Source: Snowella sp. (lineage in GTDB: Bacteria; Cyanobacteriota; Cyanobacteriia; Cyanobacteriales; Microcystaceae). From it: a DNA stretch of 60,539 nt. Of this stretch, positions 44,562 to 53,863 are shown piece by piece (position 1 is the first letter of the stretch; each line of letters begins with the position of its first letter). Where the stretch lies: assembly GCA_003249095.1 (NCBI GenBank), contig QBMS01000001.1, forward strand, positions 1-60,539. Direction: 5' to 3'. The notes under the pieces were generated by a model. It was given only the letters and a program-made list of their open reading frames with translations. It ran no database searches and had not been told where the DNA came from. Made by a program: the position numbers and the translations under genes.

Positions 44562-45353
44562 ATGTATCAAACGGCTCTACAATTCTCCGAAAAAATGCCC
44601 GATGCCCGTGTTTTGATGAGTGATGAACCCGAAATGGAAAGCTCTCTACATTATTTCCAACTTCTCCTGCTCGTCACCTCTTTAGAGTGGTATTGGCGAG
44701 AAAAAAATGATTATTTTATTGGGGCCAATTTAACGATTTACTTTAGTCGTCAACAACTTAAAAATCGAGATTTTCGCGGGCCAGATTTTTTCCTCGTTAA
44801 CGGCGTGAGCGGTCATCCCCGCGCTTCTTGGGTGGTTTGGGAAGAAGATGGACAGTATCCCAATTTAATTATCGAATTGCTATCAGAAAGTACGGAAAAT
44901 GTCGATCGCGGCATCAAAAAACAACTCTATCAAGACCGTTTTAGAACGCCTGAATATTTTTGGTTTGCTCCCGATAGTCTGGAGTTTATGGGTTATCGTT
45001 TAGTGGGTCATAACTATCAAGAAATTCCCCTGACAGATACTAATAAACGTTGGAGCGAGGAATTAGAGCTTTATTTGGGGGTTGAAGAGGGAAAACTCCG
45101 CTATTTTACGCCAACGGGAGAATTAGTTCCCACTCCCCAGGAAGCGGCTTTGCAGGAAATTGCGATCGCAGAACAGGAAACTCTCCGCGCAGAACAAGAA
45201 AAACATCGTGCTGATCAGGAACAATTTCGAGCAGAACAGGAAACTCTCCGTGCAGAACAGGAAACTCTTCGTGCTGAAAAAGAAAAACAGCGAGCAGATG
45301 CTTTGGCGGCCCATTTGCGTTCTCTGGGAATAAATCCTGAAGAAATTGGCTAA
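44562..45353 (+). CDS. Uma2 family endonuclease (DUF820) with coiled-coil tail
   Basis: The start at 44562 is set by GAGGAG five bases upstream. Residues 1-190 form the PD-(D/E)XK-type Uma2 domain (GPDFFLVNGV, a later NLIIELLSESTENVDRGIKKQLYQD with the E and K positions). The last 80 residues are a highly repetitive coil (AEQETLR, AEQEKHR, ADQEQFR units) and then AHLRSLGINPEEIG. The repeats likely form a long helix and vary by unit number. Uma2 genes are multi-copy and scattered in cyanobacteria; their activity and role are uncertain. It is convergent with hemF. Confidence 0.88.
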   Translation: MYQTALQFSEKMPDARVLMSDEPEMESSLHYFQLLLLVTSLEWYWREKNDYFIGANLTIYFSRQQLKNRDFRGPDFFLVNGVSGHPRASWVVWEEDGQYPNLIIELLSESTENVDRGIKKQLYQDRFRTPEYFWFAPDSLEFMGYRLVGHNYQEIPLTDTNKRWSEELELYLGVEEGKLRYFTPTGELVPTPQEAALQEIAIAEQETLRAEQEKHRADQEQFRAEQETLRAEQETLRAEKEKQRADALAAHLRSLGINPEEIG

Positions 45354-45378
45354 CGGCGATCGCCTCTTTCCTTTTAAG

Positions 45379-45401
45379 AAAAAACGCGATCGCTCTTTTT
45401 T
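45379..45401. terminator. Candidate bidirectional terminator between Uma2 and hemF
   Basis: AAAAAA, a GCGATCGC palindrome and TTTTTT lie between two convergent genes. The palindrome is only eight bases, so the signal is weak. Confidence 0.4.
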
Positions 45402-45405
45402 GTTT

Positions 45406-46437
45406 CTAGGCTTGCCAATTGGCCCAATCCTGGGGAACCAGAAAACGTTCTGTTAATTCAGCTTCAGGGCTATTCACTTCTGGGGTGTAGCCATATTCCC
45501 AACGGACGAGAGGCGGTAAAGACATCAAAATCGACTCAGTACGCCCATTGGTTTGCAGTCCGAAAATCGTTCCTCGGTCATAAACCAAGTTAAATTCCAC
45601 ATAGCGTCCCCGTCGATAGAGTTGGAATTGACGCTCGCGATCGCTGTATTCAGTGTTGCGTCGTTTTTCCACAATGGGAGCATAGGCGGGTAAGAAAGCA
45701 CGACCACAGTTTTGGGCAAAATTAAACAAATCTTCCCAACTGAGGGGATTAAAGTCAGGTAACTGATTGCTATAGAGGGCGGCGGCTTTATCAGGGTGAG
45801 GGCCGCGATAAATGGGGGATTTTCCGTCTTGATAATCAAAGAAAATACCGCCAATTCCCCGCATTTCTTGACGATGGTTTAGATAAAAATATTCATCACA
45901 CCAATGTTTAAAAACGGGGTAGAATTCAGGATTTGTTGTATCACAAGCGTCCTTTAATGTACGGTGAAAATGGGCCGCATCTTCAGCAAAGGGATAATAG
46001 GGCGTGAGATCAATGCCACCGCCAAACCACCAAACGGGGCCTGCTTCAAAATAACGATAGTTCAAATGTACGGTCGGAACGTAGGGATTATGGGGATGCA
46101 AGACCATTGAAGTTCCCGTTGCATAGAAACCATGACCCGCCGCTTCAGGTCGTTGTTTCAAGATGGAGGGAGGTAATTCTTTCCCCCATACTTCTGAAAA
46201 ATTAACCCCGCCTTGTTCTAAAACCTTGCCATTTTGCATTACCCGCGATCGCCCGCCTCCCCCTTCTTCTCTTTCCCAACTATCTTCTTTGAATTTGCCG
46301 ACACCATCTAATTCTTCTAGACCGTGACAAATTTCATCTTGTAAGCTTTTCATAAATTGGCTGACTCGTTGTTTAGCATCAGCAGGCGGAAAAGCAGTCT
46401 CGACAGAAGAGCGGGTATCATTGATTAAAGCGGTCAT
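45406..46437 (-). CDS. hemF: Oxygen-dependent coproporphyrinogen III oxidase
   Basis: The 343-residue enzyme is the aerobic form of the step that converts coproporphyrinogen III to protoporphyrinogen IX, needed for both heme and chlorophyll. It has the signature [30 protein letters not shown] and the later [25 protein letters not shown]. The homodimer is cytosolic. It is separated by about 217 bases from the divergent SRPBCC gene. No regulatory site was recognised. Confidence 0.95.
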   Translation of the reverse strand: MTALINDTRSSVETAFPPADAKQRVSQFMKSLQDEICHGLEELDGVGKFKEDSWEREEGGGGRSRVMQNGKVLEQGGVNFSEVWGKELPPSILKQRPEAAGHGFYATGTSMVLHPHNPYVPTVHLNYRYFEAGPVWWFGGGIDLTPYYPFAEDAAHFHRTLKDACDTTNPEFYPVFKHWCDEYFYLNHRQEMRGIGGIFFDYQDGKSPIYRGPHPDKAAALYSNQLPDFNPLSWEDLFNFAQNCGRAFLPAYAPIVEKRRNTEYSDRERQFQLYRRGRYVEFNLVYDRGTIFGLQTNGRTESILMSLPPLVRWEYGYTPEVNSPEAELTERFLVPQDWANWQA

Positions 46438-46654
46438 AATGTCAATATTTTGTCGTTAATCGTAATATTTTAAGGTTAGTATTTATCTAATTAAAAATTG
46501 TTCAGATAAACACCCATTGTCACCTTTATTAACTTTACGACCGCTGGAACCTTTCCGTAAACATTGGGACGGTAATCTTAATATAATGATGAAATAGGCA
46601 GATCAACCATTGTGACTATTCCCTGGTTTGGGGTAGGTGCTGAGGAGAGTTAAG

Positions 46655-47131
46655 GTGATTCTACATTTTTCATTAAAGTTAGGTGCAGCCCAGGGAAAAT
46701 TATTTTGTAGTTTTTCTTGTAATAAGACCTATCGAGTGATCAGTACGGCTCCTGTTGATGTTCTTTGGCGAAAAATCGTTAATTTAGCCGATGTTTCCTG
46801 GCATCCTCTCTTTTCTAAAACCAATGTTCCTTTGGGATTGCTGGCAAAACCTGGTTTGATTTATCAAGCAGTAACACGGCTTACTCCGATTCCTATTCGT
46901 CTATTTGTGGAGAATGTACGACCTGGGGAGTTGTTAAGTCTCAGGGTTTTGGCGATTCCTGGAATGGAACAGAAGATTACCTATCAAATTGAGTCGGCGG
47001 TTTGTGGCAGCTATATTTCCTATTCGGTAACGTTGCGCGGTTGGTTGTCTCCTTTTATTTGGTGGTGGATTAAGCCCTATTCTGATCGGGTAGCTTCGGA
47101 GTTGGCCCAGGCGGCTGAACGATTAGTTTGA
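46655..47131 (+). CDS. SRPBCC (START/Bet v1-like) family protein
   Basis: A GTG at 46655, with GAGGAGAG six bases upstream, gives 158 residues; starts further upstream have no support. The SRPBCC shape is visible in TYRVISTAPVDVLWRKIVNLADVSWHPL, the strand-helix-strand centre, and a C-terminal helix SDRVASELAQAAERLV. Such proteins bind hydrophobic ligands; many cyanobacterial ones are polyketide- or lipid-related or of unknown role. Its neighbours do not indicate a substrate. Confidence 0.75.
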   Translation: MILHFSLKLGAAQGKLFCSFSCNKTYRVISTAPVDVLWRKIVNLADVSWHPLFSKTNVPLGLLAKPGLIYQAVTRLTPIPIRLFVENVRPGELLSLRVLAIPGMEQKITYQIESAVCGSYISYSVTLRGWLSPFIWWWIKPYSDRVASELAQAAERLV

Positions 47132-47134
47132 TTG

Positions 47135-47180
47135 AAAGGCCTCTTGACGATTCAAAAATTAATTTCGAGTCCATTATCTG
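47135..47180 (-). pseudogene. Short relic resembling the nuclease-like relic at 47752
   Basis: On the minus strand this piece reads DNGLEIN and then a stop, close to DDGLEIDLLVVN in the relic at 47752-47950; the DNA also matches (GACGATTCAAAA versus GACGACTAAAAG, then the TTTCGAG run). It is too short to say more than that a second copy once existed. Confidence 0.4.
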
Positions 47181-47243
47181 CTGAGCTTCGGTCTTTACCT
47201 TATCCTGTTCGATGGTGGTTTTTGCGGTTGATGTTTACTACCT

Positions 47244-47684
47244 TTATTCGGGCAGGTAATCTGGGTTCAAGACTTGTTCAGAGGTAAAAGGACAACTGAC
47301 AGGAAAGGTGTTAATGTCTAGTCCTGTTTCACGGGAGGCGACTAAGCGGGCATCTTGGTAACATTCTTCATAAACATTTTTTAAATAGGGTTTAAGACTA
47401 GGGCTTTTTTTTAGGGCTTTGTTTAGGCGTAATGAGTGTTCGGTGATGGAGGCTCGCCAGCTATTACTTCGTTTTTTAGGTTGATATTTCCATTTGAGTA
47501 GGTGCTGAAAGACTCTCATTAAGTTACTTTCTAAGGCATCTTTACGGTTGTTGCCCATGTCTTCTATTTCTTCGATGAGTTGTTCTATATCCACTTGAGT
47601 AAATTTTCTTTGTTTAAGAAGATTGGTGTTGGTTTCGAGCCAGAGGTTAAAGTCGGATTCATACAGTGATGATAGTTGATTCAT
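47244..47684 (-). CDS. DUF29 domain-containing protein
   Basis: The 146-residue protein is a member of DUF29, a cyanobacteria-rich family with the motif SLYESDFNLWLETN near the N-terminus and DIEQLIEEIEDMGNNRKDALESNLMRVFQHLLKWKYQ in the centre. It is all helical, soluble and of unknown function. Members are multi-copy and often near genes for nucleases or toxin-antitoxin modules. Its context among Rpn-like genes fits that picture. Confidence 0.9.
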   Translation of the reverse strand: MNQLSSLYESDFNLWLETNTNLLKQRKFTQVDIEQLIEEIEDMGNNRKDALESNLMRVFQHLLKWKYQPKKRSNSWRASITEHSLRLNKALKKSPSLKPYLKNVYEECYQDARLVASRETGLDINTFPVSCPFTSEQVLNPDYLPE

Positions 47685-47751
47685 TATTGATGATGAAAAT
47701 TGATTGATTGAGTTAGGTTTGTTTCTGATTTTACTAGGGAAATACTAGAAA

Positions 47752-47950
47752 TGGCGACATGGTTAAAAGCGACTATTTTAGTTGGCTTTGCTTTTAACTT
47801 CGATCGCGATCGCCTCTGACCCATTGACGACTAAAAGATCAATTTCGAGGCCGTCATCTCCTTTTTATATAGAACGATCAGTAGATAATTTTTTGATATC
47901 AATGCCTCGTTCTTGAAATTAACGAAATACGGTATAGAGAAGTTGTCTGA
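47752..47950 (-). pseudogene. Relic of a DUF3782-like (PD-(D/E)XK) protein, middle/C-terminal part
   Basis: The minus strand reads RQLLYTVFR, a stop, FQERGIDIKKL, a stop, and then DDGLEIDLLVVNGSEAIAIEVKSKA, ending in a stop. This is the nuclease-fold core (E-I-D...EVK) of the DUF3782 family, broken by at least three stops. The matching N-terminal fragment lies at 49990-50140 on the same strand, and two Rpn-type genes lie between. The assignment is by pattern memory. Confidence 0.55.
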
Positions 47951-48044
47951 AAATGAAACATTAAAAGGCGATCGCAGTATTTTAGGGATTAGAAAGATTT
48001 TGCTCGTTCATCTGAATTTTAGGCGATCGCTCCTGAATGGAGAT

Positions 48045-48962
48045 TTAGTCGAGGTTTTCTAGATAGTTTAATAAATCTTGGCGATTAGAAAAATCAATCA
48101 GATTTTCGCCTAATATTTCTAACTGAGCAATCGATAAGCTCTGAATTTTTTGTTTGATCGAAAACTCAATTTCTCCCAAACGTCGCTCTAGTTGACGCAA
48201 GATTAAGGTTTCTGCCTCCTGTTGTCGTCCTCGCTGTAAACCCTGTTGTAAACCCTGTTGCAACCCTTGTTGTAAGCCCTGTTGCTCTCCTTTTTCTAAA
48301 CCTTCTTTTAGGATTTCTTCATACCAGGGTGATTCTCTTAATACGGTCATGTCCCACCTCATTATTTGTTGAATTAAGGGTATATCTAATACAAAACTGG
48401 CGAAAAAAGATAGTAAGGGTTCTAATTCGTTTAATTTTTCATCTTTTCGTAGTTCGATCACGGCTTGACGTAGGTTCTTTTCTGTATTTCCTCCTTTTAG
48501 GATAGGTACAAAAGGTAAAAGGGTTGCTATTTTCTGTTGAAATACAAGATTGACATCAATTTCCCACAGGTTAATTACCTGATAATCTTGACGGGCAATT
48601 AGTCCTAAAATTTCGGATTCATAGCGAGGGGGAATAATGGGGTTAGTGGGTTTGGGTAGGATGTTAATCAGCACGGGATATACGGGTAAATTATAGCGTT
48701 CTTCGGCTAGGGCGGTATAGGCTCGCAAACGTCTGGGCATTTTGGAGTTATAGCGAATTTGGAGTTCGTTGAGTAATAAAAATTCTCCGATTTCGGGGCT
48801 ATAAACTTTGAGCAAAACGTCGCTTTCTCGGTCTATCCACTGAAATTCTGTGTTCAATATTTCTTCGACATGAAGTTCTGGGCGTTGGGTGATCCAGCGT
48901 ACCCAAGGGTTAGGGGCGAGACTAATTAATCGTTTGCTACCAATGTCGGCTTTTTTTGTCAC
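48045..48962 (-). CDS. Rpn/DUF4351-type PD-(D/E)XK protein
   Basis: The 305-residue protein has an N-terminal Rpn/YhgA-like nuclease-fold segment with FQWIDRESDVLLKVYSPEIGEFLLLNELQIRYNSKMP (D, E, Q/K positions). A central helical part follows, then repeats GLQQ (four units plus GRQQ, about 230-250), and a DUF4351 end (LERRLGEIEFSIKQKIQSL, LENLIDFSNRQDLLNYL). The DNA of the GLQQ run is a 12-base tandem repeat and probably unstable. Recombination-promoting or host-defence roles have been proposed for the family, but the activity here is unproven. It is divergent from the DUF2887 gene. Confidence 0.82.
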   Translation of the reverse strand: MTKKADIGSKRLISLAPNPWVRWITQRPELHVEEILNTEFQWIDRESDVLLKVYSPEIGEFLLLNELQIRYNSKMPRRLRAYTALAEERYNLPVYPVLINILPKPTNPIIPPRYESEILGLIARQDYQVINLWEIDVNLVFQQKIATLLPFVPILKGGNTEKNLRQAVIELRKDEKLNELEPLLSFFASFVLDIPLIQQIMRWDMTVLRESPWYEEILKEGLEKGEQQGLQQGLQQGLQQGLQRGRQQEAETLILRQLERRLGEIEFSIKQKIQSLSIAQLEILGENLIDFSNRQDLLNYLENLD

Positions 48963-49082
48963 AATGGTCTGTTGGTTTTGTTTGCTGGTTTTATTGTAGG
49001 CGATCGCTAAATTTCCTTTACCAATTCTGGGCTAACGCAGTCCTGTATCATTAACAAAAATGACTGAGCAACAATTCATACT

Positions 49083-49871
49083 ATGCGAACCGACAGTATC
49101 TTTTACAAAATTTTTGAGACTCTTCCCGATACGTTATTCGCGTTGATTGGGGAACCGTCAGAACTTGCTAAAGATTATGAGTTTAAGTCTATCGAAGTAA
49201 AAGAGCTTGCTTTTCGGATTGATGGTGTGTTTATCTCAGCGCAATCTAACCATCCTATTTATTTTGTGGAAGTGCAGTTTCAAAAAGATGCTAGTTTCTA
49301 TTGGCGTTTTTTTTGTGAAATATTCATCTATTTGAGACAATATCAGCCAATCCAAGATTGGCAAGCTGTGATCGTTTTTGCAAAACGGATTATTGAGCCA
49401 GATTTCCCGCATCAATATCGGGGTTTACTGTCTCAGCTTCATCGTGTTTATCTTGATGAGTTAACGATTAATCCTAATCAAGCGATCGGGGTAAATATTG
49501 CGGAGTTAGTGATTGCTAATGAGGATGTGGCGATAGAGGCTGCCAAATCTTTGATCGCTCAAACCCGTCAGCAGATCGATGATTCTGGCTTTCAGCAAAT
49601 AGTGCTAGACTTGGTGAAAGCGGTTTTAGTTTATAAACTCGGTAAGGACAAAGAGCAGGAGTTGAAAATTATGTTTACTAAGGAAGAGATGAAAAAGGCT
49701 TGGCTGGTTCAAGAGTTTATGGAAGAGGCGAAGCTTGAAGGTAAGGCTGAGGGAGTGCAGGAAACTGTACGTCGGGTGGCGATTAATATGCTTAAAATGG
49801 GTATGTCGTCTGAACAAGTGGCTGCTGCTACTGGATTAACTGTGGAACAGGTTCAGAATTTGTTGAAGTAG
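49083..49871 (+). CDS. Rpn family nuclease (DUF2887)
   Basis: The 262-residue protein matches DUF2887/Rpn: MRTDSIFYKIFETLPDTLF at the start, the PD-(D/E)XK core RIDGVFI...IYFVEVQFQKD, and a C-terminal helix EEAKLEGKAEG followed by an HTH-like MLKMGMSSEQVAAATGLTVEQVQNLL. Members are predicted DNases or transposase-like and are widespread in cyanobacteria. It has a divergent partner at 48962 with a 120-base shared spacer, so transcription may be coupled. Confidence 0.85.
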   Translation: MRTDSIFYKIFETLPDTLFALIGEPSELAKDYEFKSIEVKELAFRIDGVFISAQSNHPIYFVEVQFQKDASFYWRFFCEIFIYLRQYQPIQDWQAVIVFAKRIIEPDFPHQYRGLLSQLHRVYLDELTINPNQAIGVNIAELVIANEDVAIEAAKSLIAQTRQQIDDSGFQQIVLDLVKAVLVYKLGKDKEQELKIMFTKEEMKKAWLVQEFMEEAKLEGKAEGVQETVRRVAINMLKMGMSSEQVAAATGLTVEQVQNLLK

Positions 49872-50397
49872 TGTTTTTTATTGTTGGTCGCCAATTTACA
49901 TTTTTGATACAGATTGGGTTAAAGGCGATCGCGTTTTTCTGTTTAAGGCAGCCAGATATTACCAAGTTTACCAATTAGACCATGAGTAAATCCTAAGCAG
50001 GATGCCCAAAGTTTCAACAGTTTCCTGAAAATGGCGATCGCTTTCCTGAGATTGTTCTTGGAGGGGACTTTCTGTCTCTTTTTGGGCTTGAATGAGTTCT
50101 CCTCATAGTTTCCAAACTTCATCTGCTGTTGTTGCCATTGTTGGTTTCCTGTACTCTGCTTAGTTTTGTTGTAGGCGATCGCTGATCAGGTTGATTTGTT
50201 GTTAAACTACGATTTGAGGGCTATTTTACGGGATAATTTTCTTTGTGATACCATTCAATATTGAGATTAATTGCGATCGCGGAATGATTTTTAGCCATCA
50301 TCTTAGTCGTTAATAGGGGACAATAAACAGTGGCGATCGCGATAGTTTGAAAACATCAGGAGTCGTCGTTAAAATAAAGTTAGTAATTAAGACAGAA
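49872..50397. other. Spacer with a nuclease-like gene relic
   Basis: This 526-base gap has one relic (49990-50140, listed separately). The rest, 50141-50397, is AT-rich with four HIP1-like sites and no supported gene. The part just upstream of the relic start resembles the leader of the DUF4351 gene (shared GTTGGTTT and TTGTAGGCGATCGCT stretches). Confidence 0.5.
49990..50140 (-). pseudogene. N-terminal relic of a DUF3782-like protein
   Basis: From an ATG at 50140 the minus strand reads ATTADEVWKL, a stop, GELIQAQKETESPLQEQ and on to HFQETVETL. This resembles the N-terminal coiled coil of DUF3782-type proteins, where ADEVWRLL and AQKETE occur. It is interrupted by a stop and loses the frame soon after. 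It could be the front of the relic at 47752, separated by the two Rpn genes. Confidence 0.5.
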
Positions 50398-51354
50398 ATG
50401 AAAAAAGCTTTAATTTGCGGTATTTCAGGACAAGATGGTGCTTATTTAGCCCAATATCTTTTGCAACGAGGATATCAGGTTTATGGCACTTCAAGGGATG
50501 CTGAAATATCAAATTTTCGTAGTTTAAGTTATTTGGGTATCAGGGATCAGGTTAAGGTAAAGTCGATGGCTCTGAATGACTTTCGGAGTGTTTTACAAGC
50601 CATTAAAAAAAGTGATCCCGATGAAATTTATAATCTTGCGGGCCAGAGTTCGGTGGGTTTATCATTTGAGCAACCCGTTGAAACACTAGATAGTATTGCG
50701 ACGGGAACCTTAAATCTTTTAGAGGCGATTCGCTTTATAGAAAAACCGATTAAATTTTATAATGCAGCTTCCAGTGAATCGTTTGGGGATATTGGAGACC
50801 ATGCGGCAGATGAATTAACGCCTTTTCGTCCTCGTAGTCCCTATGGGGTGGCAAAGGCGGCGGCATTTTGGGAAGTAGCAAATTATCGAGAGGCTTATAA
50901 TCTTTTTGCCTGTTCGGGAATTTTATTTAATCATGAGTCTCCCTTGCGTCCCGCTCGATTTGTAACTCAGAAAATTGTAGATGCAGTTTGTGAAATTCAT
51001 CAAGGCAATCAAAGTCAACTTCAATTAGGAAATATGGCAATTAAGCGGGATTGGGGATGGGCCCCTGAATATGTGGAAGCGATGTATTTGATGTTGCAAC
51101 AAACAACCGCAGAGGATTATGTTATCGCGACAGGAATTAGTTATCGCTTAGAACAATTAGTAGATGTCGCGTTTTCTTACTTTAATTTAGACTGGCATGA
51201 TTATGTGGTGAGTGATGCTAGTTTCTTCCGACCGACAGATTTGGCGATTAATAGGGGAAATCCTCAGAAAGCAGAGGAATTATTAAAGTGGCGAGCGACA
51301 GTGACGATGCCAGAGATGGTTAAAAAAATGATCGAGGCTCGGCTTGCTCGTTGA
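50398..51354 (+). CDS. gmd: GDP-mannose 4,6-dehydratase-like SDR enzyme
   Basis: The ATG at 50398 (MKKALICGISGQDGAY) is chosen over the TTG at 50347 and gives 318 residues. The NAD-binding GISGQDGAYLAQYLL, the ASSESFGD strand, the YGVAKAAAFW active-site Tyr-Lys, and the later LRPARFVTQKIVDAV and LGNMAIKRDWGWAPEYVEAM are characteristic of Gmd. It converts GDP-mannose to GDP-4-keto-6-deoxymannose, the entry to fucose, rhamnose or perosamine-type sugars. It stands at the edge of the polysaccharide cluster and is convergent with the glycosyltransferase gene. Confidence 0.9.
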   Translation: MKKALICGISGQDGAYLAQYLLQRGYQVYGTSRDAEISNFRSLSYLGIRDQVKVKSMALNDFRSVLQAIKKSDPDEIYNLAGQSSVGLSFEQPVETLDSIATGTLNLLEAIRFIEKPIKFYNAASSESFGDIGDHAADELTPFRPRSPYGVAKAAAFWEVANYREAYNLFACSGILFNHESPLRPARFVTQKIVDAVCEIHQGNQSQLQLGNMAIKRDWGWAPEYVEAMYLMLQQTTAEDYVIATGISYRLEQLVDVAFSYFNLDWHDYVVSDASFFRPTDLAINRGNPQKAEELLKWRATVTMPEMVKKMIEARLAR

Positions 51355-51360
51355 CAAATT

Positions 51361-52539
51361 CTAATTTTTGATCCTTTGATAAAGGTCTTCAGTTAGTTGT
51401 GCAATTTTGTGCCAAGTATATTTTTTTTGAAGTTTTTGTTGTCCTGCTTGTCCCATTTTTTGTGATGTGTTGGAGTTTTGTAATATTTGACAGATGGCAT
51501 CGGCAATTGACTCAGGTTTTTGATTGACTAAATAGCCGTTAATGCCCTGATCAATGACTTCGGAAACAGCAGGAATATTACAACCAATAACGGGTTTAGC
51601 AAAATTCCAAGCTTCGGTATAAACTCCGCCAAAGCTTTCTTGGGTAGAGGGTACACAAAGCAGGGTACAAGCGGCCAAGGCATTGGTTTTATCTTGAAGA
51701 TTTAAGGCTCCTAAGCGATGAATTCTGGGGTCTTGATTTTTAAAGTATTGCTCAGAGTTGGCAACCGTTGGCCCAGCAAAAACAAATTGGGCTTCGGGAA
51801 ATTTTTTCCAAACTAAGGGAGCGGCTTGAAGGAGTTGTTGATAGCCTTTATAGGGATAATGTTGGGCTAAAAAAAGAACGATGGGATCGGTAATTTTATA
51901 GGTTTCTTGAAAGGTTTTAAGATTAGCGGTTTCGGCTAAAATTGGCCCCATGCCTGTGACGGTAATGCGTTCTGGTTTTACGCCTAAATCTATCAAGATT
52001 TGTTTTTCGGTTTGAGTCAGAGCAATGACAGCATCGGCGAGTTGATAGAGTTTGAGGTAAGCACGATAACGCCAACCAACCCAGCGTGGATGATGAACGG
52101 GGGTGAAAATGAAGGGAATGTTATATTTCTGAGCGATTTGGTAGGAGGCATAACTGAGTCCTTCTCGACCGATACGAACGTTGTGGATGAGGTCAGCTTG
52201 TTGGGCGTAGGGATCTAGGTATTGGCTGATACAATTGGCGATCGCGGGAAGGGCAAAATTCATCACGGGATAGTAGAGGGGAAGATAGGGAAGTAGTCGG
52301 ATTTTATCGTTAAGGTTGAGTCCGAAGCGGTGAACGGGAATATCATCAATGGTGTAGTTTAGGGGATCTTTTGGAGCGTTAATGGTTGTTCCGAGTAGCC
52401 AGTCGGTGCGGTTTTGATTCCAATGGCTAATCACCTGAATTTGGTGTTTTTGTTTGAGTTGTTGGGCGATTAGGTGTTGATGGAGTTGTGCGCCACCGAT
52501 CGCGGGGGGATAGGTTGTTAGGGTATAGAGAAGTTGCAT
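51361..52539 (-). CDS. Glycosyltransferase family 4
   Basis: The 392-residue GT-B enzyme shows the N-terminal GGAQLHQHLIAQQL, a linker near residue 170 with LTQTEKQILIDLGV, and the donor-binding EX7E region ESFGGVYTEAWNFAKPVIG. It is a soluble or membrane-associated sugar transferase that uses a nucleotide sugar. The acceptor is unknown. It lies at the downstream end of the minus-strand polysaccharide cluster and is separated by 40 bases from the GT4 pair at 52580. Confidence 0.9.
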   Translation of the reverse strand: MQLLYTLTTYPPAIGGAQLHQHLIAQQLKQKHQIQVISHWNQNRTDWLLGTTINAPKDPLNYTIDDIPVHRFGLNLNDKIRLLPYLPLYYPVMNFALPAIANCISQYLDPYAQQADLIHNVRIGREGLSYASYQIAQKYNIPFIFTPVHHPRWVGWRYRAYLKLYQLADAVIALTQTEKQILIDLGVKPERITVTGMGPILAETANLKTFQETYKITDPIVLFLAQHYPYKGYQQLLQAAPLVWKKFPEAQFVFAGPTVANSEQYFKNQDPRIHRLGALNLQDKTNALAACTLLCVPSTQESFGGVYTEAWNFAKPVIGCNIPAVSEVIDQGINGYLVNQKPESIADAICQILQNSNTSQKMGQAGQQKLQKKYTWHKIAQLTEDLYQRIKN

Positions 52540-52579
52540 TTTTATTGATTAAAGAGACTCCAGAATTTAAATGTAAGAA

Positions 52580-53860
52580 TTATGTGATTGTTTTGTAAAT
52601 TTCTACGGTTTCTTGGGCGCATTTTGACCAGCTAAATTGTTGAGCGCGATCGCGTCCTTTTTGGGAGAGTTGATTTCTTAGGTCTGCGCTATTAATTAAA
52701 TCGAGCATGGCTTGACAAAGTTCGTCGGAGTCTGTGGGGTTAATCATGATTCCTGCATCACCGATAACTTCGGGTAGGGAACTGGTATTGGAGGTAATCA
52801 CAGGGGTTCCGCACTGCATGGCTTCGAGGGGAGGGAGTCCAAAGCCTTCATAGAGGGAGGGATAGACAAAGCCCAAGGCTCCGCTATAGATAGCACTGAG
52901 GTCTTGATCGGGAATATAGCCTGTAAAGATGACGTGGGATTTGAGGGTGGGATTGTTTTGAACGGTTTGAAAAATGTCGTTATTTTTCCAGCCGCTAACA
53001 CCGACGAGAACGAGGTTAAGGTCTAGAGTAGGGTCTTGCGCTAGAAGATTGGCAAAGCAGCGCAGAAGAAAGCTGAGATTTTTGCGGGGTTCTAGGGTAC
53101 AAAGGCTTAGGAAATAGGGTTTAGGGGGGATTTGGTACTGAGCTAGTTTTTGGTTGATGGTGTCTGAATCGGTGACGGGATAGAAATTATTGCTGGCGGC
53201 TAGGGGGGTAACGAAGACTCGTTCTGGATTCATGTTTGTATAGTTGCAGAAGTCTTGTTTGGTATGTTCTGATATGCAGATAATCCAATCTTTTTTGATG
53301 TCAATACTGTCTAAAATTTTGATTCCTCTTTGCAATACTTTGGGAGTGACAAACTCTGGAAAAAATTGGGGAATTAAATCATAAATTGTTAAAATTCTTT
53401 GGATTTTATTGGGCAAAATGGGAAGAGAAAAATAAGTAGAGTGATATAAAGAATATTCGAGAGAAGATAGGTTTGGTTTTATCAGAGATTGATCTAAGAT
53501 TTCACTGATAATTTTGATTCCTTGTGCTGTTTTATAAATAAAAGAGTTTGTTCCAGCGTTGCTTTGCAGTATAGAACGATGTTGATTAACTAATTGTTTA
53601 TATAAAGTTTTAATGAGAAAATTAGAGGGGTAAGGAGAAGAAATAGAGATAGTGTTATCAAGGCTTTTTAAATAAATTTCTACTGCTAGATGATCCCAAT
53701 AGCTACTATCTTTATTTAGGGCAATTAAATCAAAACTAATTTGCTGAATTTTAAGTAGTTCTAACAGAAGAGATTCTACCATTCGGTATATTCCTGTTCG
53801 TGCTTTAGGATTGGCGTGGCCTTGTCCTAAAATAGAAATATCATAGGCAATTTTTAGCAT
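52580..53860 (-). CDS. Glycosyltransferase family 4, paralog A
   Basis: This 426-residue GT-B protein has the N-terminal ARTGIYRMVESLLLELLKI, FLSLCTLEPRKNLSFLL before the donor site and the SLYEGFGLPPLEAMQCGTPV signature. It resembles the gene just upstream (53864), with the same start layout and the same C-terminal WSKCAQETVEIYK ending, so the two are tandem copies. The substrate is not deducible. It is 3 bases from the neighbour and part of one transcript. Confidence 0.9.
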   Translation of the reverse strand: MLKIAYDISILGQGHANPKARTGIYRMVESLLLELLKIQQISFDLIALNKDSSYWDHLAVEIYLKSLDNTISISSPYPSNFLIKTLYKQLVNQHRSILQSNAGTNSFIYKTAQGIKIISEILDQSLIKPNLSSLEYSLYHSTYFSLPILPNKIQRILTIYDLIPQFFPEFVTPKVLQRGIKILDSIDIKKDWIICISEHTKQDFCNYTNMNPERVFVTPLAASNNFYPVTDSDTINQKLAQYQIPPKPYFLSLCTLEPRKNLSFLLRCFANLLAQDPTLDLNLVLVGVSGWKNNDIFQTVQNNPTLKSHVIFTGYIPDQDLSAIYSGALGFVYPSLYEGFGLPPLEAMQCGTPVITSNTSSLPEVIGDAGIMINPTDSDELCQAMLDLINSADLRNQLSQKGRDRAQQFSWSKCAQETVEIYKTIT

Positions 53861-53863
53861 GAT

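Noticed and set aside
47132-47287. Possible plus-strand small protein of about 47 residues after the SRPBCC gene
   Set aside because: It would start at a TTG, overlaps the end of the DUF29 gene, and part of the DNA matches the nuclease-like relic on the other strand.
48235-48290. Evenly spaced repeats that could suggest a CRISPR array
   Set aside because: Units are 12 bases with no spacers and lie in the reading frame of the DUF4351 protein.
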